Shown piece by piece: positions 27,401 through 36,422 of a stretch of DNA of 64,000 nt (its first letter is position 1; every line of letters begins with the position of its first letter). The position numbers were made by a program, and so were the translations under genes. The notes beneath the pieces are model-generated. The model saw only the letters and a list, made by a program, of their open reading frames with translations, was not told the origin of the DNA and did no database searches. The stretch is from assembly GCF_044594925.1 (NCBI RefSeq), contig NZ_CP138991.1:496001-560000 (forward strand), in the 5' to 3' direction. Origin of the DNA: Maribacter sp044594925 (lineage in GTDB: Bacteria; Bacteroidota; Bacteroidia; Flavobacteriales; Flavobacteriaceae).

Positions 27401-27468
27401 TTAAGAGCGGAAAAGGAAAATTAAAATATTCATATAACAACTTCTGTATTTGTTGTTTAGCTCTTTAA
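27401..27468 (+). promoter_or_regulatory. structured leader of rpsA (possible autoregulatory element)
   Basis: TTAAGAGC (27401-27408) can pair with GCTCTTTAA (27460-27468) with a bulge, enclosing a hairpin AACAAC (27436-27441) / GTTGTT (27452-27457). The position in the S1 leader suggests autogenous control, which is inferred from S1 in other bacteria. Confidence 0.35.
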
Positions 27469-27500
27469 AAAGATACAGAATACAAATTAATAATCAGCAA

Positions 27501-29342
27501 ATGGCTGAAGAAAAAACACAAGCTGAGGCAGTAGAAACTGCTGAGGTTGCACAAGAAAAAGTGGTGGAGACACCAAAACAAGATCCACAAGAATTTTTAG
27601 AAAACTTTAATTGGGAAAAATACGAGCAAGGAATTGAGCGTGTTGAAGATTCTAAATTAAAGGAATTTGAAGAATTAGTGGCAGAGAATTTTGTAGACAC
27701 TGCCGATGAGGAAGTGGTTACGGGAACTGTTGTTTATATTACGGATAGAGAAGCAATTATTGATATCAACGCTAAATCAGAAGGCGTTATTTCTTTAAAT
27801 GAATTCCGTTACAACCCAGATTTAAAAGTAGGTGATAAGGTAGAAGTACTTATTGATATCCGTGAAGATAAAAGCGGTCAATTGGTATTATCGCACAGAA
27901 AGGCGCGTACGATTATGGCTTGGGACCGTGTAAATGCGGCTCATGACAAAGAAGAAATCGTTAGTGGTTTTGTAAAGTGTAGAACTAAGGGAGGTATGAT
28001 CGTTGATGTTTTCGGAATTGAGGCTTTCTTGCCAGGTTCTCAAATCGACGTAAAACCAATCCGTGATTACGACCAATATGTAAACAAAACAATGGAATTT
28101 AAGGTGGTGAAAATAAACCACGAATTTAAGAATGTTGTTGTTTCGCATAAAGCCCTAATCGAGGCAGATATTGAAGAGCAGAAGAAAGAAATCATTAGCC
28201 AGTTAGAAAAAGGACAAGTATTAGAAGGTGTGGTTAAGAACATTACTTCTTACGGTGTCTTTATTGATCTTGGTGGTGTTGATGGTCTCGTACACATAAC
28301 AGACCTTTCTTGGAGTAGAATTAACCACCCGAACGAGGTTGTTGAACTAGACCAGAAATTAAATGTTGTAATTCTTGATTTTGATGAAAACAAATCTAGA
28401 ATTCAATTAGGTCTTAAACAATTAGAGAAGCATCCTTGGGAAGCTTTATCTGACGAAATTAAGATTGGTGATAAAGTAAAAGGTAAAGTAGTTGTTATAG
28501 CAGATTACGGCGCATTCATCGAAGTTGTTGAAGGTGTTGAAGGTCTTATCCACGTTTCTGAAATGTCTTGGTCTACGCACTTGCGTTCCGCTCAAGATTT
28601 CGTAAAAGTAGGAGATGAGGTAGAAGCTGTAGTACTTACTTTAGATCGTGAAGATCGTAAGATGTCTTTAGGTATTAAGCAATTGACGCCAGACCCTTGG
28701 ACAGATATTACTACCAAATACCCTGTAGGTTCTACACATAAAGGTATCGTTAGAAACTTTACCAACTTTGGTGTTTTTGTAGAATTAGAAGAAGGAATAG
28801 ACGGATTAATATACATATCTGACCTTTCTTGGACTAAGAAAATAAAGCACCCATCAGAATTTACAAACGTTGGTGATACTTTGGAAGTTGAGGTATTAGA
28901 GTTAGATGTGGAGGGGCGCAAGTTAAGCCTTGGTCATAAGCAAACTACTGAAAACCCTTGGGATAAGTACGAAACTGAATTCGCTTTGGATACAGTTCAT
29001 AAAGCAGCAATTACAGAAATTGTTGACAAAGGAGCTACTATAGAATTCAATGATGATATTACGGCATTTATTCCGCAACGTCATTTAGAGAAAGAAGATG
29101 GTAAAAAACTAGGCAAGGGAGAAGAAGCTGAATTCAAGATCATTGAATTCAACAAAGACTTCAAACGAGTTGTTGCAAGTCATACCGCAATCTTTAGAGA
29201 AGAAGAGAAACGCAATGTAAAAGCTGCTGTTAAAAGACAAGCTGCTGCCGCAGATGAGGCTAAACCTACATTAGGAGATGCTAACGATGCACTACAAGCG
29301 TTAAAAGATAAAATGGAAGCTGATTCTAAGAAAAAGAAATAA
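27501..29342 (+). CDS. rpsA: 30S ribosomal protein S1
   Basis: RNA-binding ribosomal protein that brings mRNA to the 30S subunit. I chose the ATG at 27501 (613 residues, MAEEKTQAEAVET); an upstream in-frame TTG at 27450 falls in the structured leader. After an acidic, Glu-rich N-terminus of about 35 residues, there are about six S1 OB-fold repeats, the later ones with the pattern GVVKNITSYGVFIDLGG...GLVHITDLSW and similar. The C-terminus is Lys-rich (KMEADSKKKK). The gene has its own strong promoter and a terminator at 29371-29400. Confidence 0.96.
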   Translation: MAEEKTQAEAVETAEVAQEKVVETPKQDPQEFLENFNWEKYEQGIERVEDSKLKEFEELVAENFVDTADEEVVTGTVVYITDREAIIDINAKSEGVISLNEFRYNPDLKVGDKVEVLIDIREDKSGQLVLSHRKARTIMAWDRVNAAHDKEEIVSGFVKCRTKGGMIVDVFGIEAFLPGSQIDVKPIRDYDQYVNKTMEFKVVKINHEFKNVVVSHKALIEADIEEQKKEIISQLEKGQVLEGVVKNITSYGVFIDLGGVDGLVHITDLSWSRINHPNEVVELDQKLNVVILDFDENKSRIQLGLKQLEKHPWEALSDEIKIGDKVKGKVVVIADYGAFIEVVEGVEGLIHVSEMSWSTHLRSAQDFVKVGDEVEAVVLTLDREDRKMSLGIKQLTPDPWTDITTKYPVGSTHKGIVRNFTNFGVFVELEEGIDGLIYISDLSWTKKIKHPSEFTNVGDTLEVEVLELDVEGRKLSLGHKQTTENPWDKYETEFALDTVHKAAITEIVDKGATIEFNDDITAFIPQRHLEKEDGKKLGKGEEAEFKIIEFNKDFKRVVASHTAIFREEEKRNVKAAVKRQAAAADEAKPTLGDANDALQALKDKMEADSKKKK

Positions 29343-29370
29343 GCAACTTAAATTTATCTAACATAATACC

Positions 29371-29400
29371 AAAAGCCTCAATTATTTAATTGAGGCTTTT
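29371..29400 (+). terminator. intrinsic terminator after rpsA
   Basis: AAAAGCCTCAATTA (29371-29384) pairs perfectly with TAATTGAGGCTTTT (29387-29400) and runs into T's. Confidence 0.9.
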
Positions 29401-29440
29401 TCTTTAGGGCCAAGGTCAAAGATTATTTAATAGAATTGTC

Positions 29441-29448
29441 TATTTTTG
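29441..29448 (+). promoter_or_regulatory. putative -7 box of the pyrR-pyrB-rnz operon
   Basis: TATTTTTG matches TAnnTTTG. Transcription would start near 29455, about 19 bases before the ATG at 29474. No matching -33 element is obvious. Confidence 0.45.
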
Positions 29449-29473
29449 TTTTAGCAAAGTTTTGCGGTCATCT

Positions 29474-30013
29474 ATGAGTCAAAAAGTACTACTTTCCTCA
29501 AAAGAAATAAACATCATTCTTCATCGTTTGGCTTGCCAACTTCTTGAAAACCATTTAGATTTTGAAAATACGGCACTTATTGGTATTCAACCAAGAGGTA
29601 TTTTTGTGGCCAATAGACTATGTAAAATATTAAAGGAGGAATATGGGGTAAAACATATTAATCTTGGGTTTTTGGACACTACTTTTTTTCGCGATGATTT
29701 TAGAAGGGGAGATAAAACACTTGAGGCTACTAAAACCAAAATTAATTTTCTGGTTGAAGATAAAAAAGTGGTTTTAATCGATGATGTGCTATATACCGGA
29801 AGAAGTATAAACGCTGCGCTAACGGCACTACAATCTTTTGGAAGACCATCTGAAGTAGAACTTCTAACCTTGATAGATAGAAGGTTTAGCCGTCATTTAC
29901 CTATACAGCCCAACTATAGGGGAAGACAGGTAGATGCTATAGATGATGAAAAAGTAAAAGTAATGTGGAAGGAGAATGACGGTGAGGATGTAATTTATTT
30001 GATGAACAGGTAA
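29474..30013 (+). CDS. pyrR: bifunctional PyrR (pyr-operon regulator / uracil phosphoribosyltransferase)
   Basis: Type I phosphoribosyltransferase of 179 residues, chosen from the ATG at 29474 (a TTG four codons upstream is weaker). The PRPP loop VLIDDVLYTGRS is complete, and the N-terminal GIQPRGIFVANRL segment and C-terminal DRRFSRHLPIQPNYRGR match PyrR. In Bacillus PyrR is an RNA attenuator protein. Here no attenuator hairpin is apparent between the promoter and the gene, so only the enzymatic role is certain. pyrB starts one base after the stop codon. Confidence 0.92.
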   Translation: MSQKVLLSSKEINIILHRLACQLLENHLDFENTALIGIQPRGIFVANRLCKILKEEYGVKHINLGFLDTTFFRDDFRRGDKTLEATKTKINFLVEDKKVVLIDDVLYTGRSINAALTALQSFGRPSEVELLTLIDRRFSRHLPIQPNYRGRQVDAIDDEKVKVMWKENDGEDVIYLMNR

Positions 30014-30014
30014 G

Positions 30015-30944
30015 ATGAGCGAACTGAGTGTAAATCACTTATTAGGTATTAAATATTTGAATGAGTCAGATATTCAACTCATTTTTGAAACTGCCGACCA
30101 TTTTAAGGAAGTAATTAACCGATCCATAAAGAAAGTGCCCTCTTTAAGAGATATTACTATCGCTAACATATTTTTTGAAAATAGTACGCGAACAAAGCTA
30201 TCTTTTGAATTAGCAGAAAAAAGACTTTCAGCTGATGTATTAAACTTCTCAGCCAGCCAATCGTCAGTTAAAAAAGGAGAAACATTAATAGATACGGTCA
30301 ATAATATTTTGTCCATGAAAGTGGATATGGTAGTCATGCGCCATCCCAACCCCGGAGCGGGAATTTTTCTTTCTAAGCATGTAAAAGCCGCAATCATTAA
30401 TGCCGGGGATGGGGCCCATGAGCACCCTACACAGGCATTGTTAGATTCTTTTTCGATTAGGGAAAGGCTAGGTGATGTGGCTAACAAAAACGTTCTTATA
30501 GTTGGGGATATCCTTCATTCCCGAGTGGCACTGTCCAATATTTTCGCATTAAAATTACAAGGTGCAAATGTGAAAGTTTGTGGCCCAAAAACACTTATAC
30601 CTAAATATATCGAATCTCTCGGTGTTGGTGTGGAAACAGATTTAAGGAAAGCATTGCAATGGTGCGATGTTGCTAATATACTGCGGATACAGAACGAACG
30701 TTTAGATATTAGCTATTTCCCTACAACTAGAGAATACACGCAACAGTTTGGTGTAAATAGGACACTGCTAGATAGTTTGGACAAGGAAATTGTAATTATG
30801 CATCCAGGTCCAATAAACAGAGGGGTTGAAATCACTAGTGATGTTGCGGATTCAAAACAGTCCATAATATTGAACCAAGTAGAAAACGGCGTTGCTATTC
30901 GTATGGCGGTAATCTATCTATTGGCTTCTAAAATAAAACAATAG
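30015..30944 (+). CDS. pyrB: aspartate carbamoyltransferase catalytic subunit
   Basis: Makes carbamoyl-aspartate from carbamoyl phosphate and aspartate, the committed step in pyrimidine synthesis. At 309 residues it is of normal length. The carbamoyl-phosphate motif STRT is at 57-60 (FFENSTRTK), the HPTQALLD motif at about 138-145 and MRHPNPGAG at about 109-117. No regulatory subunit PyrI is adjacent. It is one base after pyrR and 4 bases before the 110-residue gene, consistent with an operon. Confidence 0.95.
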   Translation: MSELSVNHLLGIKYLNESDIQLIFETADHFKEVINRSIKKVPSLRDITIANIFFENSTRTKLSFELAEKRLSADVLNFSASQSSVKKGETLIDTVNNILSMKVDMVVMRHPNPGAGIFLSKHVKAAIINAGDGAHEHPTQALLDSFSIRERLGDVANKNVLIVGDILHSRVALSNIFALKLQGANVKVCGPKTLIPKYIESLGVGVETDLRKALQWCDVANILRIQNERLDISYFPTTREYTQQFGVNRTLLDSLDKEIVIMHPGPINRGVEITSDVADSKQSIILNQVENGVAIRMAVIYLLASKIKQ

Positions 30945-30948
30945 ACCT

Positions 30949-31281
30949 ATGATTTTTGATAAAGAGGGAAATATAGCAATCGTATATCAGGAAAAGATTT
31001 CAATAGCTATGTTTTTGGAAAACCTGGAAAAACAATACGACAAAGTAGCGAATGATAATTTGATTTTGAACCTTTTCTCTTTTGAAAAATTAACTACGGG
31101 AGATGTACTAGAGTTTTTGCAAGTTTCAAAAAAGCATAAGGAAAATGGAAAATCTTTTGTCATAGTAACAGATAAGGTTTCTTATGATGAAGTTCCCGAA
31201 GAAATTATAGTAGCTCCTACCATACAAGAGGCTAAGGATATTATTGAAATGGAAGAAATTGAACGAGATTTAGGCCTGTGA
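30949..31281 (+). CDS. conserved small protein between pyrB and rnz (STAS-like fold suggested)
   Basis: Cytoplasmic protein of 110 residues. It begins with MIFDKEGNIAIVYQEK and continues with alternating strands and helices, such as NLILNLFSFEKLTTGDVLEFLQVSKKHKENGKSFVIVTD, which resembles a STAS/anti-anti-sigma fold, though no diagnostic phosphorylation serine motif is visible. It ends in an acidic helix (EMEEIERDLGL). Its stop overlaps the GTG start of rnz by three bases, so translational coupling is likely. Homologues in Flavobacteriaceae sit in the same place and are sometimes mis-labelled as ribonuclease Z. Function is unknown. Confidence 0.7.
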   Translation: MIFDKEGNIAIVYQEKISIAMFLENLEKQYDKVANDNLILNLFSFEKLTTGDVLEFLQVSKKHKENGKSFVIVTDKVSYDEVPEEIIVAPTIQEAKDIIEMEEIERDLGL

Positions 31282-32183
31282 AGCTCACTATACTCGGTTG
31301 CTATGCCGCCACCCCTAGAACACTAACAAATCCTACGGCCCAAGTTCTTGAAATTAAGAACCATATGTTTTTGATTGATTGTGGAGAGGGGACTCAGGTA
31401 CAGCTTCGTAAACATAAAATCAAGTTTTCGCGAATAAATCATATTTTTATTTCACACCTTCATGGAGATCACTTTTTTGGCCTTCCTGGGCTCATTTCTA
31501 CTTTTCGTCTTTTAGGTAGAGACAAAGAAATGCATGTATATGGTCCTAAAGGTATAAAAGACGCGATTACCTTATTGTTGAAATTAGGAGATTCATGGAC
31601 AAATTATCATTTGTATTTTCACGAACTGACCTCCAACGATAGTGAGATAATCTATGAAGATGACAAGGTTAGCGTCGCGACGATACCTTTAGAGCATAGA
31701 ATTTATACCAACGGATATCTTTTTAGGGAAAAGTTGGGTGAGCGTAAATTAGATATCGCTGCCGTGGGGAAATACGGGATTGACAAGGCTTATTATAGGA
31801 ATATAAAATTAGGTAAGGATGCGGTCTCTAGAACTGGAGAACTCATTCCTAACAACAAACTCTCTACAGACCCTAACAAGCCTAGATCATACGCGTTCTG
31901 CAGTGATACGGTCTTCAAACCAAGCATTGTTCCTCAAATAAAAAATGTAGACATTCTTTATCATGAATCTACTTTTCTGGAGTCTGAAGCAAAGTTAGCC
32001 CTAAAAACAAAGCACACCACAGCAAAGGAAGCCGCTACCATTGCTAAATTAGCCTCGGTAAAAACCCTTATTTTGGGGCATTACTCCACGAGGTATAAAA
32101 GTATTGATTTGTTTAAAGAGGAAGCCAAATTGGTATTTCCAGTTGTAGAACTCGCCGAAGACGGGAAGATCTTTCAGTTTTAA
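31278..32183 (+). CDS. rnz: ribonuclease Z (tRNA 3'-endonuclease)
   Basis: Zinc-dependent beta-lactamase-fold endonuclease that trims tRNA precursors at the 3' end. It is 301 residues, the short RNase Z form. The metal motif HLHGDH is at 60-65 (His60, His62, Asp64, His65) after FISH, and the later histidines lie in PLEHR, AFCSDT and ILGHYS. The GTG start overlaps the preceding gene by 4 bases. It follows the pyrimidine genes, and the link to the 110-residue protein is conserved in relatives (from memory). Confidence 0.93.
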   Translation: MKLTILGCYAATPRTLTNPTAQVLEIKNHMFLIDCGEGTQVQLRKHKIKFSRINHIFISHLHGDHFFGLPGLISTFRLLGRDKEMHVYGPKGIKDAITLLLKLGDSWTNYHLYFHELTSNDSEIIYEDDKVSVATIPLEHRIYTNGYLFREKLGERKLDIAAVGKYGIDKAYYRNIKLGKDAVSRTGELIPNNKLSTDPNKPRSYAFCSDTVFKPSIVPQIKNVDILYHESTFLESEAKLALKTKHTTAKEAATIAKLASVKTLILGHYSTRYKSIDLFKEEAKLVFPVVELAEDGKIFQF

Positions 32184-32290
32184 CCTCTTGTTTATTTTCT
32201 TTCATTAAATTTTTGATAAAAGCAAAATTCACACTTTAAATTGTCACTTCTTTTCCTCAACTTTGAGTATCTTACTTATAAGTTCTAAAG

Positions 32291-32938
32291 ATGCAGAAAA
32301 ATCTAGGTAATTATAGAAAGTCATACGAAAAAAGTGAATTGTTAGAGGATAGTATATCCGATAACCCCATGCAACTATTTCAGACATGGTTTTATGAAGC
32401 AGAACAATCTGGCGGGCTAGATGAACCCAATGCCATGACCGTATCCACACTTGGTTTAGATGGTTTTCCTAAGAGTAGGGTAGTATTGCTTAAGAAATAT
32501 AATCACGAGGGCTTTATTTTCTACACCAATTATGAAAGTGAAAAGGGTAAAGCAATAAGTGCAGACCCTAAGTTGTGTTTGTCTTTTTTTTGGCCCAATT
32601 TGGAAAGACAGATAATTGTAAAGGGTAATGCGGAAAAGATTCCTACAAACCTCTCCGATGGTTATTTTGAGTCTAGACCAGAAGGGAGTCAGCTGGGAGC
32701 AATAGTATCCAATCAAAGCAGTGTTATCGGTTCTAGGGAAGTTTTAGAACAAAAATTAAAGGCCTTGGAATCTGAGTATAAAGGCAAAGAAATTCAAAGA
32801 CCGGATAATTGGGGAGGCTATATCGTAAAACCGGTGTCCATAGAATTTTGGCAAGGCAGGCCAAATAGATTGCACGATAGGATACGTTATACGCTTCTGA
32901 AGGATTTAAATTGGAGAATAGAGCGCTTGGCGCCTTAA
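32291..32938 (+). CDS. pdxH: pyridoxamine/pyridoxine 5'-phosphate oxidase
   Basis: FMN-dependent oxidase that makes pyridoxal 5'-phosphate from PNP or PMP. At 215 residues it has the usual size. The FMN and substrate motifs are recognisable: PNAMTVSTLGLDGFPKSRVVLLK (about 45-67), FFWPNLERQI, and the C-terminal WQGRPNRLHDR with the RLH motif that binds the phosphate. It is separated by 107 bases from rnz and is followed 11 bases later by the sixA-like gene, so it may be the first gene of the ppk operon. Confidence 0.95.
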   Translation: MQKNLGNYRKSYEKSELLEDSISDNPMQLFQTWFYEAEQSGGLDEPNAMTVSTLGLDGFPKSRVVLLKKYNHEGFIFYTNYESEKGKAISADPKLCLSFFWPNLERQIIVKGNAEKIPTNLSDGYFESRPEGSQLGAIVSNQSSVIGSREVLEQKLKALESEYKGKEIQRPDNWGGYIVKPVSIEFWQGRPNRLHDRIRYTLLKDLNWRIERLAP

Positions 32939-32949
32939 TTGAAAAATAA

Positions 32950-33438
32950 ATGAAGAATCTATTGTTAATGCGTCATGGAAAATCCTCTTGGGAACTAAAT
33001 GTTAGTGATGAAGATAGGGCGTTGCTGCAAAGAGGAATATCAGATACAAAGCTGGTTGCACAGGAATTGGCGCTGAAAGCATTTCATATAGACTATGTAT
33101 TTTCGAGTCCGGCAAATAGGGCCTTACATACCGCTATGATAAGTTTGCGCGAGCTAAGGTTTCCACTTGATAAGTTTGAGGTAGTCCCCGAACTTTATGA
33201 TTTTTCTGGTAATTACGTTATAGATTTTATTAAAAATCTTCCGAATGAATTAAGTACAGTTTTGATATTTGGTCATAACCATGCTTTTACCCATATTGCT
33301 AATTCATTAGGAAGCCAACATATAGAAAACGTGCCGACCGCAGGGTTTGTGCATCTACAAGTAGACGTGGAATCTTGGGCATCGCTTTCTAAAGGAACAA
33401 CCATACAAACCATTTTTCCAAAGCAGTTAAAGAAATGA
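32950..33438 (+). CDS. SixA-like histidine phosphatase
   Basis: Small histidine phosphatase of 162 residues. The phosphohistidine motif LLMRHGKSSW (Arg8, His9) is at the very N-terminus and a second catalytic His lies in FGHNHAFTH (about 112-120). It has the compact size of SixA, which dephosphorylates phosphohistidine proteins in E. coli. The stop overlaps the ppk start by 4 bases (ATGA), so it is probably made together with polyphosphate kinase. The substrate could be a phosphohistidine protein or a small phosphoester; a link to polyphosphate is only suggested by context. Confidence 0.85.
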   Translation: MKNLLLMRHGKSSWELNVSDEDRALLQRGISDTKLVAQELALKAFHIDYVFSSPANRALHTAMISLRELRFPLDKFEVVPELYDFSGNYVIDFIKNLPNELSTVLIFGHNHAFTHIANSLGSQHIENVPTAGFVHLQVDVESWASLSKGTTIQTIFPKQLKK

Positions 33439-35519
33439 TGAAGAACAAGAACCAATATATAAACAGGGAGATTAGCTGGCTTAGATTTAACGAGCGCGTA
33501 CTACAAGAGAGTGCGGATAAAAATGTGCCATTAATAGAACGCTTGCGATTTGCAGGTATTTTCTCTAATAATTTGGATGAATTTTTCAAGGTGCGTTATG
33601 CTACAGTGAAACGTATTGTAGAGGCAGGTAAAAAAGGAAAAAGCGTTTTAGGAGGAGAGGTTGCTAAAGACTTGCTAGAGGAGATTACAAAAATCGTTAT
33701 CAAGCAACAGGCAAAAAGTATTGATATCATTAGGGATATCGAAAATGAATTAGAGGAACAAAATGTTTTTTTAATCACAGAAACGGAATTATCAGCTTCA
33801 CAAGAGGAATTCGTAAAGAAGTACTTTTTACAAAATGTAAGTCCGCAACTTACTTCGATTATATTAAGCGATTATGCTGAATTTCCTACCTTGAAGGATA
33901 CCGCCGCTTATCTGGCTATTCGAATGTTATTGAAACCAGATGACAGAACAAGGGAGACTTCAAGAAAAGTAGAGAAAAGGTTTGCGCTTATAGAGATTCC
34001 CAAAGGTATTGAGCGTTTTGTAGTGTTACCAAAAGAGGGAGAAAAGGATTTTGTAATTATGTTGGATGATGTTATCCGGTTCTGTATGGATAGTATTTTC
34101 ACGATGTTCGATTATAGTTCTATATCGGCACACATGATTAAGATTACCAGGGATGCAGAACTGGATATCGACAATGATTTGAGTAAAAGCTTTATCGAAA
34201 AGATATACTCTAGTGTAGAACATCGAAAAATCAGTGATCCCGTGCGCTTTGTTTATGATAAGCAAATAGGCAAGGATACGCTAAACTTCTTGAAGGAGAA
34301 GATGAACGTTGAAGATACTGATAGTGTTATTCCAGGCGGTAGGTACCACAATAAAAGGGATTACCTAAGTTTTCCAAGTCTTGGAAGGCAAGATTTGTTA
34401 TACGATAAAATTACACCATTACCTGTAAAGGGATTAAGCTTGGAAGGCAGTCTATTGGAAAAAATAGCCGATAAGGACTATTTACAGTACACTCCGTACC
34501 ATACTTTTTCTTACGTGCTTAAATTTTTAAGGGAAGCGGCATTGGACCCAAAGGTCAAGACCATTAAAATTACGGTGTATAGATTGGCCAATGATTCCCA
34601 AGTAGCGGCATGTTTATCAAATGCAGTGAAGAATGGTAAACAAGTTACCTTACAAATAGAGTTACGTGCTAGGTTTGATGAGCACGCAAATATCAGATAT
34701 GCAGAGGAGCTTCAGGCAGAGGGTGTAAAACTCATTTTTGGTGTTCCGGGGCTTAAAGTACATAGTAAAATTTGCCTTATTGAACGCGAGGAAGAGGGTC
34801 AAATGAAGCGGTACGGATTTATTAGTACGGGTAATTTTAACGAATCCACGGCAAAAATTTATACCGACTACACCCTATTTACTGCTCATGAACCAATTTT
34901 GAAAGAGCTAAATAAAGTTTTTGACTTTTTTGAAACTACCTATAAAATAAATAAATACAGGCATTTGATCGTATCTCCGCATTACACAACTAAAGTGTTC
35001 AAGAGTTTGATAGATCAGGAAATCGAAAATGCTAATCAGGGTAAAGAGGCATTCATCAAAATAAAGATGAACAGCTTTACTTCATATAGTATGATAGATA
35101 GATTGTACAAGGCAAGTAATGCGGGGGTTAAGATACAGTTGATTGTTCGTGGTATTTGCTGTTTAATTCCTGGCATCAAGGGTATGAGCGAAAATATAGA
35201 GGCAATTAGTGTTGTGGATAAATTTCTAGAACACCCCAGAATGTTCATTTTCTGTAATGATGGTGATACAAAAGTCTATATATCATCAGCAGATTTCATG
35301 ACCCGTAATTTAGAGAATAGGGTAGAGGTTGGTTGTCCTATTTATGATGAGGATATTAAGCAGGAATTGATTGATACATTTGAGATATCTTGGGAAGATA
35401 ATGTAAAAGCAAGAGTTTTCAATGAAGCTCAAGACAATGCATACCGAAATAACAACAAGAAAAAAGTACGCTCGCAGTTTGCACTTTATGATTACTACGT
35501 TGACAAATTAAAAGAATAA
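33435..35519 (+). CDS. ppk1: polyphosphate kinase 1
   Basis: Makes long-chain polyphosphate from ATP. It is 694 residues, normal for PPK1. The N-terminal motif INREISWLRFNERVLQE is at 9-25. The autophosphorylated His443 is in GLKVHSKICL, and Arg/Lys residues in TGNFNEST and the second histidine motif HPRMFIFCNDGD are present. It overlaps the SixA-like gene by 4 bases and is 3 bases before ppx, making a compact polyphosphate operon. Confidence 0.95.
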   Translation: MMKNKNQYINREISWLRFNERVLQESADKNVPLIERLRFAGIFSNNLDEFFKVRYATVKRIVEAGKKGKSVLGGEVAKDLLEEITKIVIKQQAKSIDIIRDIENELEEQNVFLITETELSASQEEFVKKYFLQNVSPQLTSIILSDYAEFPTLKDTAAYLAIRMLLKPDDRTRETSRKVEKRFALIEIPKGIERFVVLPKEGEKDFVIMLDDVIRFCMDSIFTMFDYSSISAHMIKITRDAELDIDNDLSKSFIEKIYSSVEHRKISDPVRFVYDKQIGKDTLNFLKEKMNVEDTDSVIPGGRYHNKRDYLSFPSLGRQDLLYDKITPLPVKGLSLEGSLLEKIADKDYLQYTPYHTFSYVLKFLREAALDPKVKTIKITVYRLANDSQVAACLSNAVKNGKQVTLQIELRARFDEHANIRYAEELQAEGVKLIFGVPGLKVHSKICLIEREEEGQMKRYGFISTGNFNESTAKIYTDYTLFTAHEPILKELNKVFDFFETTYKINKYRHLIVSPHYTTKVFKSLIDQEIENANQGKEAFIKIKMNSFTSYSMIDRLYKASNAGVKIQLIVRGICCLIPGIKGMSENIEAISVVDKFLEHPRMFIFCNDGDTKVYISSADFMTRNLENRVEVGCPIYDEDIKQELIDTFEISWEDNVKARVFNEAQDNAYRNNNKKKVRSQFALYDYYVDKLKE

Positions 35520-35522
35520 CTT

Positions 35523-36422
35523 TTGAAAGTAAAAAAGTTTGCAGCTATAGATATTGGGTCAAATGCAATTCGTTTATTGACCCATAATGTAATAGAAGAG
35601 CAAGGAAAGAAAACACAGTTTCGAAAAAGTGCCCTTGTCAGGGTGCCTGTGCGTTTAGGTGAGGATTCTTTTACCGTTGGGGAAATTTCGGAACATAATG
35701 TGGAGCGTATGGTAAAAACCATGAAAGCCTTTAAACTCTTGATGGATGTAGCAGGAGTACAGAATTATAGAGCTTGTGCAACTTCTGCAATGCGTGAAGC
35801 AAATAATGGTAACGAAGTTATCAATCTCATTGCTGAGAAGGCAGGTATACGGGTAGAGGTCATAGATGGCAAACAGGAGGCAGCGATAATTGCTTCAACG
35901 GATTTAAAGGAAATTATCAGAGAAGACCAATCTTATCTATATATAGATGTTGGAGGGGGAAGTACGGAATTTACCTTATTCACTAACGGAAAGATAAAAG
36001 TATCTAAATCCTTTAAATTAGGTACCGTTCGTTTATTGAATGATTTAGTAAAGGAATCTACTTGGTTTAAGTTAAAAGAATGGATTACTGAAAATGTCAA
36101 AGATACCGCCAAACTTTCTATTATCGGCTCTGGCGGAAATATAAATAAACTTCATAAAATGTCTGGTAGAAAGGAAGGTGAGCCTTTGTCCTATATTTGG
36201 TTAAATGCACAATACCGCTTTTTGGAAAGTCTAAGTTATGAGGACCGTATATCCGAATTAGGATTAAATCCTGATAGAGCGGATGTTATTATACCGGCAA
36301 CGCGAATATTTTTATCCGCAGCTAAGTGGAGTGGTGTAAAAAAGATTCATGTCCCAAAGATTGGACTATCGGATGGTATTATCAAGAACCTGTATTACAG
36401 TCAAAAAGAAAATGAGGCCTAG
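35523..36422 (+). CDS. ppx: Ppx/GppA-family exopolyphosphatase
   Basis: Sugar kinase/actin-fold phosphatase that releases phosphate from the ends of polyphosphate (or hydrolyses pppGpp). It is 299 residues, so only the catalytic two-domain core is present and the C-terminal HD-like domains of the E. coli form are missing. Motifs: AAIDIGSNAIRLL near the start, the phosphate loop YLYIDVGGGSTEFTLF and IGSGGNINKLHK. It begins with TTG, the only plausible start given the short distance from ppk1. Its stop overlaps the convergent miaE gene. Confidence 0.9.
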   Translation: MKVKKFAAIDIGSNAIRLLTHNVIEEQGKKTQFRKSALVRVPVRLGEDSFTVGEISEHNVERMVKTMKAFKLLMDVAGVQNYRACATSAMREANNGNEVINLIAEKAGIRVEVIDGKQEAAIIASTDLKEIIREDQSYLYIDVGGGSTEFTLFTNGKIKVSKSFKLGTVRLLNDLVKESTWFKLKEWITENVKDTAKLSIIGSGGNINKLHKMSGRKEGEPLSYIWLNAQYRFLESLSYEDRISELGLNPDRADVIIPATRIFLSAAKWSGVKKIHVPKIGLSDGIIKNLYYSQKENEA

